From an uncultured Actinomycetes bacterium (GTDB taxonomy: Bacteria > Actinomycetota > Actinomycetes > Nanopelagicales > Nanopelagicaceae), in contig CAIVOW010000121.1 in assembly GCA_903907665.1 (NCBI GenBank), forward strand, positions 1-12,609: a stretch of DNA of 12,609 nt. Reading direction: 5' to 3'. Numbering within the stretch: position 1 is the first letter of the stretch; every line of letters starts with the position of its first letter. The notes beneath the pieces were generated by a model. It was not told the origin of the DNA and ran no database searches. It worked only from the letters and a program-made list of their open reading frames with translations. Below are positions 7,278-12,609 of the stretch, in pieces. The position numbers were made by a program, and so were the translations under genes.

Positions 7278-7663
7278 GCACTGAACCACCAAAGGATGAA
7301 GTTTCGGCTGATGAAGCCGTCTATGTGATTTCAGTAGCCTCCGAGCTCTCTGGAATGCATCCCCAAACATTGCGGCAATATGATCGACTAGGTCTAGTTA
7401 CCCCTGGTCGCGCATCAGGGCGCGGGCGTCGCTACTCTCTTTTAGATATCGCTTCACTGAGAAATATTCAACGCTTAGTAGGAGAAGGCGTCAATCTTGC
7501 GGGAATTAAACGCATTATGGAGCTTGAGAGCGCGGTTGCGAATATGGCGATTGAAGTAGCAAAACTGCGCACAGAAGTGGATGCCCTCATCGAGGCTAAT
7601 CCTCCTAAAGCCCTTATAAAACGTAACCCCCAGCCTGTTGTTGTTTATCCAAAAGAGTCTTAA
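7274..7663 (+). CDS. hspR: HspR, MerR-family heat-shock repressor
   Basis: A 129-residue DNA-binding repressor of the MerR superfamily. After an acidic N-terminal tail the winged helix-turn-helix runs from about residue 17 to 54: YVISVASELSGMHPQTLRQYDRLGLV, then the Arg-rich wing ending GRGRRYS, followed by the second helical pair around residues 55-80. A coiled-coil dimerisation helix covers about 80-107. The C-terminal tail ends QPVVVYPKES; I recall a similar hydrophobic VVW-type tail in other HspR proteins. HspR binds HAIR sequences, usually with DnaK as corepressor, so this protein should act at 3921-3964 and shut down its own operon when DnaK is free. Its ATG overlaps the dnaJ stop, the tightest coupling in the operon. 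Position and sequence together make the assignment secure; no effector-binding domain is present. Confidence 0.96.
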   Translation: MSTEPPKDEVSADEAVYVISVASELSGMHPQTLRQYDRLGLVTPGRASGRGRRYSLLDIASLRNIQRLVGEGVNLAGIKRIMELESAVANMAIEVAKLRTEVDALIEANPPKALIKRNPQPVVVYPKES

Positions 7664-7668
7664 AGCAT

Positions 7669-7674
7669 TAACAT
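7669..7674 (+). promoter_or_regulatory. -10 element (TAACAT) of pyrE, leaderless type
   Basis: TAACAT occupies exactly -12 to -7 from the pyrE ATG at 7681, as for glpX and the Fe-S oxidoreductase gene. No Shine-Dalgarno sequence precedes the ATG (the intervening bases are CCTCGC), which supports a transcript starting on the start codon. It sits in the 17-bp gap after hspR, so pyrE may have its own promoter despite following the heat-shock operon closely. No clear -35 is visible. Confidence 0.5.
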
Positions 7675-7680
7675 CCTCGC

Positions 7681-8214
7681 ATGACTTCACGCGATGATCT
7701 TAAAACCCACATTCTTAATAAGGCTGTTGTTCACGGCAAAGTGATTCTCTCATCAGGAAAAGAAGCAGATTATTACGTTGATTTACGTCGGATAACCCTA
7801 GACAGTGAAGCAGCCCCACTTGTTGGTGAAGTGATGCTTGAAACCACTAAAGATTGGGATTACGAAGCAGTTGGCGGGCTAACACTTGGTGCTGATCCCG
7901 TTGCGACAGCGATGATGCATGTTGCTGGACGCCAAGGCCGGAAACTAGATGCATTTGTAGTTCGTAAAGCGGAAAAAGCACATGGCTTACAACGCCGTAT
8001 TGAAGGACCAGATGTTAAAGGTAAGCGCGTATTAGCTGTGGAAGATACTTCAACAACTGGCGGTTCAGTAATGACCGCCGTAGAAGCCCTTCGTGAAGCC
8101 GGCGCAATTGTTGTTGGAGTGGCGACTATTGTTGAGCGAGGCGCAGCGCCCCTTCTTAAAGAAAATAATCTCGAATATAAGTACGCATATTCACTTACTG
8201 ACTTAGGCCTCTGA
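7681..8214 (+). CDS. pyrE: Orotate phosphoribosyltransferase
   Basis: A 177-residue cytosolic enzyme that joins orotate to PRPP to form orotidine 5'-monophosphate, the fifth step of de novo pyrimidine synthesis. The type I phosphoribosyltransferase PRPP loop is clear: VLAVEDTSTTGGS, with the acidic pair E121-D122. The N-terminal orotate-binding part reads LSSGKEADYYVDLRRITLD. The GGLTLGADPVATAM segment (around residues 66-76) and a KAHGLQRRIEG loop are also typical of PyrE. Length is at the short end of the family, with no part obviously missing. It lies 17 bp after hspR and may be read both from its own -10 and by read-through from the heat-shock operon, since I see no terminator between them. 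The secreted CAP protein gene begins 5 bp after its stop. OMP decarboxylase is not in the window. Confidence 0.95.
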   Translation: MTSRDDLKTHILNKAVVHGKVILSSGKEADYYVDLRRITLDSEAAPLVGEVMLETTKDWDYEAVGGLTLGADPVATAMMHVAGRQGRKLDAFVVRKAEKAHGLQRRIEGPDVKGKRVLAVEDTSTTGGSVMTAVEALREAGAIVVGVATIVERGAAPLLKENNLEYKYAYSLTDLGL

Positions 8215-8219
8215 CAATC

Positions 8220-9797
8220 ATGCGATCTTTACTAGTGAAACTAGTGATCGCATTATTATGTTGCGCCCCCATCTATACGGCTTCAGCCGATACTATTCAA
8301 ATTCCAGATGAATCTACTTCATGGCTAGAGGAACTCAATTACTACAGACTCTCTTCAGGGTTAGATCCAGTAGTTGAGTCGGTTGAATATTCGAAAGCTG
8401 CTGCGGCACACGCAAAATATGTTGCTGAATCAAATTCTTCGTTTTTTGTTGGACAATATCAAAATAGGCATACAGAAAACCCTGCATCCCCGTTTGCCAC
8501 CACTGCTGGTGTGACTATTGGAGCGGGAAACTTATCTTGGAGCCCAAAGGAATCTCTTAAAGATGCAGTAGATAATTTGATGACGGCTCCGATTCATACA
8601 ATCGGTTTTCTACGCGAAAATTTAACAACTGTGGGAGCTGCAGAAATGTGGTCACCGAATGACAAAGCTTATGTAAACGCTTTTAGCAATATATCCGGTA
8701 TGAAAACAACACCACGGACAAAGACTGTTCTCTTCCCTGGGAATGGTGCGATTGTAAAATTCAATTCTTTTCAAGGTGGAGAAAACCCTGAGCCTCGTGA
8801 AGGTTGCCAAGGAGATTACAAAAGCTTCCAAGGATTAGCGATAGAGGCATCTCTACTCAACACCCCATCAGCGAGTCTGACAGCAACACTCACTCGGCCA
8901 GATGGTGTTGTATTGAGCAGCGCAAAGGATTTATGTGTGACTACGGAGTTAAGTGCTAAGACTAGCGATCCAATTTATGGCCCTGCTCTAAAAAGTATTT
9001 ATGCAGCTGATCATCTTGTAATCATCTTCTCCAAGGAACCACTTCAAGAAGGCAAGAATTCAGTCACCATTAACAATCCTGGTAGCGAAGACATCACTTG
9101 GAGTTTCACTGCTTTATCTCCACCCCTAAATACAACTTCGAAGCTTTCTGCCAGTGCGAAAGAATTGCAATGGAATCCTATTTCAGGCAGCGTGTTAAAT
9201 CCTGTGACAGGGTATGTGGTCGTTGTAAAAAATAAGAATATGTCGCTCGTAAAATCATTCCCGACAACGCAAACACATATAAATTTTGATTCATTGGGGC
9301 TGGGCGGGGACTTATCTTCTTATTTGTTTTGCGTAGACGTGACAACCCGAACTCAAACTACAAGTGCAAATTCCTGTTACTACGGGCCTCCGGCAGGAAA
9401 ATCACAGAACTTAACGCCATATTTTCCGTACGTGGGGAATCTTGCATATGTTGGTCAAACTATTTCTGTTTTCGGTGACCTATATGCGGTAAATACTTCA
9501 GTAGAAATATTAACCCCAAACATTTGTTCTGCAGAAGCGGCGCCAGCAGGTGGCCAAACTCTCGTAATTGGCAAGGCAGCTGGTCAATGCTCCGTGACAA
9601 TTTCTAATGATGGATCGTATGGAGTAAACGCAATAAAGAAAACCTTTAATTTTAACTTTAAAGCGAACCCGGGAGGCAATTCAAAGGCACCACTGAAACC
9701 TAGTTTCAAATCAATTATATGTATCAAAGGAAATAGGACCATGCATATTCTGGCAACAAATCCCAAATGCCCAACAGGATATAGAATCAATAAATAG
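8220..9797 (+). CDS. Secreted CAP-domain (SCP/PR-1-like) protein with Ig-like C-terminal region
   Basis: A 525-residue exported protein. The N-terminus is a Sec signal peptide (MRSLLVKLVIALLCC..., probable cleavage after ASA at residue 23); C14/C15 do not form a proper lipobox. A CAP domain covers about residues 33-165: ELNYYRLSSGLDPV, a helix with AAAAHAKYV, the RHTENPASPFATT segment with a likely active-site His, and NLMTAPIHTIGFLRENLTTVG. A beta-rich domain with conserved cysteines follows (about 170-300), then an Fn3-like region (about 305-390). An Ig-like segment with TPNICSAE...GQCSVTISNDG comes next. A Pro/Lys-rich linker leads to a two-cysteine tail (C501, C517) ending CPTGYRINK. CAP domains have varied roles, so no activity is assigned. 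The gene starts 5 bp after pyrE with no visible ribosome binding site. Its end is 9 bp from the end of the convergent DedA gene. Confidence 0.85.
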   Translation: MRSLLVKLVIALLCCAPIYTASADTIQIPDESTSWLEELNYYRLSSGLDPVVESVEYSKAAAAHAKYVAESNSSFFVGQYQNRHTENPASPFATTAGVTIGAGNLSWSPKESLKDAVDNLMTAPIHTIGFLRENLTTVGAAEMWSPNDKAYVNAFSNISGMKTTPRTKTVLFPGNGAIVKFNSFQGGENPEPREGCQGDYKSFQGLAIEASLLNTPSASLTATLTRPDGVVLSSAKDLCVTTELSAKTSDPIYGPALKSIYAADHLVIIFSKEPLQEGKNSVTINNPGSEDITWSFTALSPPLNTTSKLSASAKELQWNPISGSVLNPVTGYVVVVKNKNMSLVKSFPTTQTHINFDSLGLGGDLSSYLFCVDVTTRTQTTSANSCYYGPPAGKSQNLTPYFPYVGNLAYVGQTISVFGDLYAVNTSVEILTPNICSAEAAPAGGQTLVIGKAAGQCSVTISNDGSYGVNAIKKTFNFNFKANPGGNSKAPLKPSFKSIICIKGNRTMHILATNPKCPTGYRINK

Positions 9798-9806
9798 CGA
9801 AAAGCC

Positions 9807-10439
9807 TTACGACAAGTGCTTGCGAGTTCGCCATTCTTTAATAACTTCCCAAAGAATTGGCGCGATAGAGACGACAACAATCACGCCAACAATCGGAACG
9901 ATATATTGATCAACTGAGCCTTTGAGGCTTTCGCCGACCCAATACCCGCCCCAGATAAAACCCTCAGTCCAAACAAGTGCGCTGACGACATTCCAAAAAA
10001 AGAATTTTTTGTGAGGCATTTCTAAAATTCCAGCGACTGGATTTACTAAGTGACGCACGATGGGTATAAACCGACCCAAGAAAATCATCTTGCCATAGCC
10101 GTACTTCGCCATCCACTTTTCCATCGTCCGAAGCCGGGAAGGATTGAAATATTTAGAATCTTCTTTTTGAAAAAGTTTGATGCCATATTTATAACCAAGC
10201 CAATGGCCAAATTGTGAGCCGGCAATGGCAAAGACAGGGGCTCCTATTGCTAGGGCCACTATTGAAATCTTTAAGTGAATGGCTGTGCCCGTTCCAGAAG
10301 CTGCGACACCACCAATAAACAATAAAGAGTCGCCAGGAAGGCCAAGGACTAATGGGAGTCCGGTCTCCAAGAAGAGAATTACGTATATGCCAGCCAACCC
10401 AAAGGTATTGATGGCTCCATCTGCAGTCCAAATATTCAT
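9807..10439 (-). CDS. DedA/SNARE-associated-family membrane protein
   Basis: A 210-residue polytopic inner-membrane protein of the DedA (VTT/SNARE-associated) family, members of which act as lipid transporters, notably flipping undecaprenyl phosphate or phosphatidylethanolamine back across the membrane. The family motifs are visible: an acidic residue in the first re-entrant segment (E25, in LETGLPLVLGLPGDSLL, residues 24-40), and the second motif GRFIPIVR (122-129) followed by NPVAG (133-137), with the conserved Arg residues R123 and R129. Hydrophobic segments lie near residues 10-33, 57-75, 144-165 and 175-200, and the C-terminus is basic (KEWRTRKHLS). The gene is divergent from a secreted hydrolase, with 48 bp between the starts. 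Substrate specificity cannot be read from the sequence. Confidence 0.92.
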   Translation of the reverse strand: MNIWTADGAINTFGLAGIYVILFLETGLPLVLGLPGDSLLFIGGVAASGTGTAIHLKISIVALAIGAPVFAIAGSQFGHWLGYKYGIKLFQKEDSKYFNPSRLRTMEKWMAKYGYGKMIFLGRFIPIVRHLVNPVAGILEMPHKKFFFWNVVSALVWTEGFIWGGYWVGESLKGSVDQYIVPIVGVIVVVSIAPILWEVIKEWRTRKHLS

Positions 10440-10446
10440 TACCTAT

Positions 10447-10452
10447 ATCGTA
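10447..10452 (-). promoter_or_regulatory. -10 element (TACGAT) of the DedA gene
   Basis: On the minus strand TACGAT lies at -13 to -8 from the ATG at 10439, so transcription would start within a base or so of the start codon. It is a good TANNNT match. The AGG just before the ATG is too close to serve as a Shine-Dalgarno sequence. Confidence 0.5.
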
Positions 10453-10466
10453 CTGGGCTAACCCAG
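10453..10466. repeat. Inverted repeat CTGGG-N4-CCCAG between divergent promoters
   Basis: A perfect 5-bp inverted repeat with a 4-base centre (CTAA) abuts the DedA -10 and lies just upstream of the hydrolase -10. Its placement between two divergent starts would suit an operator, but it is short and could be chance. Confidence 0.35.
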
Positions 10467-10472
10467 GAAAAC

Positions 10473-10478
10473 TAGACT
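10473..10478 (+). promoter_or_regulatory. -10 element (TAGACT) of the secreted hydrolase gene
   Basis: TAGACT lies at -15 to -10 from the ATG at 10488, predicting a leader of about 3 nt. No Shine-Dalgarno sequence is present between it and the start. This agrees with the near-leaderless pattern at the other transcription-unit starts. Confidence 0.45.
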
Positions 10479-10487
10479 TAGCCAATC

Positions 10488-11933
10488 ATGAGTGGAAAAA
10501 CCAGAAGAAATTTAGCAATCACTGTCTCAGTAATTGCCACTTTAATTGCTGTCCCCTCTTTCTCGGCTTCACCGCTAACCGCCTATCAAAACCAAGGGCT
10601 AAATTGGAAAAGTTGTGGATCTGGCCTTGAATGCACAACTTTTAAAGTCCCATTAAATTATTCGGCAATAAGTAGTAAATCTTTTACTCTCTCAGTCGTT
10701 CGCCATAAAGCAACTAACACGAATCAACGAATTGGAACTCTCTTTGTAAATCCAGGGGGACCAGGGGGATCTGCCTTCGATTACGCTTCAGCAGCAACGC
10801 GAATTGTTTCTAAAAAAATTGCGCAACGCTATGACATTGTGGGGTTTGACCCTCGAGGAGTTGGTAAATCCGAACCCATTCGCTGTTTATCCGACGCGGA
10901 AGAAGATTCATATCTTTCGGCCGACACGGCAGTCCTTACAAAAAATGACTTAAACTCACTGCTATCGCGAGCTAAGTTTTTTGCTTTAAAATGCGCAGAA
11001 CCATCTAATAGTAAAATTGCTTTTGTCGGAACAATTGATAACGCTCGGGATATGGAGCTACTTCGCCAAATTCTCAAAGAACCACGACTCAACTTTCTTG
11101 GAAAGAGTTATGGAACATATCTAGGAACATTGTATGCAGCCCTATATCCAACAAAAGTTGGAAGATTTGTGCTGGACGGAGCAGTGGATCCAAATGCGTC
11201 TAGCGGTTCTCAAAACCTGGGCCAAGCAATTAGTTTTGATAAAGCGCTACTGGACTACCAAAACAAAAGTAAGAGCTTCACGCAGCAAAAGATTCTTGCT
11301 TTCATTAATTCACTTTACTCAAAACCATTACAGCTACCATCAGGACGAAAATTGACTGCCTCAATGGCAATCGTAGGAATAGCGGCGTCTCTCTACGATA
11401 ACGCAAATGGATGGCCAACTTTAACTAGCGCTCTCGATGCAGCAATTAATAAAGGGGATGCAAGACCATTAATTGATCTTTCCGATATTTACAATCGGAG
11501 AGATGCAAATGGGCACTATTCGAATGAAAATGATATTTCACAAGCTATTTCATGTTTGGATATATCCGATACGCGCTCTGTTTCGCAAATGACCTCTGAT
11601 GGGAGCGTCATGAAAGTTCGGGCGCCAGTATTCGGGCCTTTTCTGACATATGCGGGCTTAGCTTGTAAGTACTGGAAATATCGGCCATCAGCAAAACCTT
11701 CGACGAAATCAATTCTTACAAATCCGATCATGATTATAGGAGTCACGAAGGATCCTGCGACTCCATACTCATGGGCGAAGAAATTACATCTTGTTTTCAA
11801 AAAAAGTTCATTGGTTACCTTCGTAGGTGAAGGCCACACAGGGCATAACCGTGGAAATAAGTGCGTAGATATTGCAGTTGATAGCTATTTATTGCAAGGA
11901 ATACTGACGAAATCAATAACCTGTACTAGTTAA
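10488..11933 (+). CDS. Secreted alpha/beta hydrolase, tripeptidyl-aminopeptidase type
   Basis: A 481-residue exported serine hydrolase resembling the Streptomyces Slp/Tap tripeptidyl aminopeptidases, which trim short peptides from protein N-termini outside the cell. A basic N-terminus and hydrophobic core form a signal peptide, with probable cleavage near SFSA at residue 27. The fold signatures are in order: the oxyanion-hole loop NPGGPGGSAFDYA starting at N88, the GFDPRGVGKSEP strand-loop, the nucleophile elbow GKSYG with S207, a cap region, and a C-terminal TAP-like domain. That domain has the acid in TKDPATPY (D422) and the base in GEGHTGH (H450; H453 is nearby). The full catalytic triad is thus present and length is normal for the family. 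The last 8 bp overlap the end of the convergent dehydrogenase gene. Related proline iminopeptidases and esterases are the main alternatives; a peptide substrate is inferred from the family. Confidence 0.9.
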   Translation: MSGKTRRNLAITVSVIATLIAVPSFSASPLTAYQNQGLNWKSCGSGLECTTFKVPLNYSAISSKSFTLSVVRHKATNTNQRIGTLFVNPGGPGGSAFDYASAATRIVSKKIAQRYDIVGFDPRGVGKSEPIRCLSDAEEDSYLSADTAVLTKNDLNSLLSRAKFFALKCAEPSNSKIAFVGTIDNARDMELLRQILKEPRLNFLGKSYGTYLGTLYAALYPTKVGRFVLDGAVDPNASSGSQNLGQAISFDKALLDYQNKSKSFTQQKILAFINSLYSKPLQLPSGRKLTASMAIVGIAASLYDNANGWPTLTSALDAAINKGDARPLIDLSDIYNRRDANGHYSNENDISQAISCLDISDTRSVSQMTSDGSVMKVRAPVFGPFLTYAGLACKYWKYRPSAKPSTKSILTNPIMIIGVTKDPATPYSWAKKLHLVFKKSSLVTFVGEGHTGHNRGNKCVDIAVDSYLLQGILTKSITCTS

Positions 11934-12609
11934 CGCAGCTCTCTATAGCTTTTGTAATTCCTTGTAAATAAATTAATTCCATATATTTTGTAACTAAAGT
12001 AATAAAAATTTTGGACTGGGCAAGTTCCGACGAGAACACGCCCGATTCTGCAAAGAATGTTGATGCATATTCTTCTATCGTGGCAGAGCGTGCAGCGATT
12101 TCTATGAGCTTCTGCTTAGCGGGATCCTTCATTTCGTCGGCAATTTCTCCGGAAATAAAATCTCCAAAAGGTGCAATACACATTATCCATGCAGCAACAG
12201 TTAGAGCAAGGGTCTTGGGCTCTCTACCTAATTTGATAGCTTCTAGCGCAGGGGTTGTAATTCGTTGTGGTAATTTTGTGGATCCATCAGTACCAACTCG
12301 AGAAGTTTTATCACCCAAAACGGTGTTAGACCATCGACCAAATAGCTGTTGGATGTAGCTGTTTGCATCAATTGCTTCGGGAATCTCAAATGAAGGTAAG
12401 TAATCTTGATACAACGCCTGCGTGAGTACTTTCTCAATGAGCGGATCAAAACGCGAAGCGGGAATAGTTTCATGACCACTCAAGGCACCTAAATAAGCCA
12501 ATAACGAATGTGCTCCGTTGAGTAAACGTAACTTCATCACCTCAAACTTTTCAACATCGGGAGTGAAAATAACTCCTGCCAATTCCCAAGCAGGTCTACC
12601 AGCCGCAAA
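11926..12609 (-). CDS. Mannitol dehydrogenase / fructuronate reductase family (N-terminal part outside window)
   Basis: This is the C-terminal 227 residues of an NAD(P)-dependent polyol or hexonate dehydrogenase of the long-chain MDH family. The frame stays open to the last base of the window, so the N-terminal Rossmann domain lies beyond it; a TTG inside the frame at 12582 is not a real start. The visible part is the all-helical catalytic domain, beginning just before RPAWE and carrying the family catalytic signature K-x4-N-x2-H (in MKLRLLNGAHS, complement of about 12508-12537). It continues with AYLGALSGHETI and a later LALTVAAWIMCIAPFGD. Mannitol 2-dehydrogenase, fructuronate reductase (UxuB) and tagaturonate reductase share this domain and cannot be separated here. 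Likely roles are interconversion of sugar alcohols and ketoses or use of hexuronates. Its stop (TAG) lies within the end of the convergent hydrolase gene, an 8-bp overlap. Confidence 0.88.
   Translation of the reverse strand, partial: FAAGRPAWELAGVIFTPDVEKFEVMKLRLLNGAHSLLAYLGALSGHETIPASRFDPLIEKVLTQALYQDYLPSFEIPEAIDANSYIQQLFGRWSNTVLGDKTSRVGTDGSTKLPQRITTPALEAIKLGREPKTLALTVAAWIMCIAPFGDFISGEIADEMKDPAKQKLIEIAARSATIEEYASTFFAESGVFSSELAQSKIFITLVTKYMELIYLQGITKAIESCVN

Noticed and set aside
8256..8264. Possible lipoprotein signal at C14/C15 of the CAP protein.
   Set aside because: The residues before the cysteines (A-L-L) do not fit a lipobox, which needs G, A or S at -1. A normal signal peptidase I site (ASA) follows.
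12580..12582. TTG as the true start of the minus-strand dehydrogenase.
   Set aside because: The frame continues upstream to the window edge and encodes conserved family sequence (RPAWE), so the gene is cut by the window and does not start here.
1..12609. A novel defence, mobile or secondary-metabolite system.
   Set aside because: Every gene falls into a known family with housekeeping or envelope roles. There are no integrases, transposases, toxin-antitoxin pairs, nucleases or unusual multi-gene clusters, and coding style looks uniform across the window.

Overview
The window reads as a stretch of chromosome from a compact, AT-leaning actinobacterium. The strongest indicator is a complete dnaK-grpE-dnaJ-hspR heat-shock operon with HspR (HAIR) operator sequence in front of it. 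A cyclophilin-rhomboid gene pair, a mycobacterial-type membrane Fe-S oxidoreductase, class II fructose-bisphosphatase as glpX, and several genes that look leaderless (TANNNT at or near -12 to -7) agree with this. Gene packing is extreme: two convergent pairs overlap, and the longest gap between genes is 188 bp. This fits streamlined freshwater lineages such as the acI/Nanopelagicales group. That placement is inference; no rRNA or other decisive marker is present.

Layout. Positions 1-881 (+) hold the end of a cyclophilin peptidyl-prolyl isomerase and a rhomboid protease. Positions 831-2804 (-) encode a 657-residue membrane Fe-S oxidoreductase whose 3' end overlaps the rhomboid gene by 51 bp. 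It is divergent from glpX (2872-3834, +), and both genes share a 67-bp promoter region. The 188-bp gap after glpX carries a G-quadruplex-forming tandem repeat, one good and one degenerate HAIR site, the dnaK promoter and a strong ribosome binding site. The heat-shock operon fills 4023-7663 with overlapping or closely spaced genes. It is followed at once by pyrE (7681-8214) and a secreted CAP-domain protein (8220-9797). A DedA membrane protein (9807-10439, -) is divergent from a secreted serine aminopeptidase-like hydrolase (10488-11933, +). The window ends inside a mannitol dehydrogenase/fructuronate reductase gene (-).

How they work together. DnaK, GrpE and DnaJ form the Hsp70 folding cycle, and HspR, the last gene, most likely represses its own operon at the HAIR sites. 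GlpX (gluconeogenesis), the Fe-S oxidoreductase (probably moving electrons from fatty-acid or similar oxidation into the quinone pool), PyrE (pyrimidine synthesis) and the polyol/uronate dehydrogenase are separate metabolic functions. The secreted hydrolase, CAP protein, rhomboid and DedA protein serve the cell envelope and extracellular peptide use.

I found no phage, insertion sequence, CRISPR, tRNA or rRNA, and no sign of a new defence or mobile system. The points most worth a second look are the G-quadruplex repeat before dnaK, the zinc-finger-less, cysteine-free DnaJ in a canonical HspR operon, the run of leaderless-type promoters, and a two-cysteine C-terminal tail on the CAP protein.
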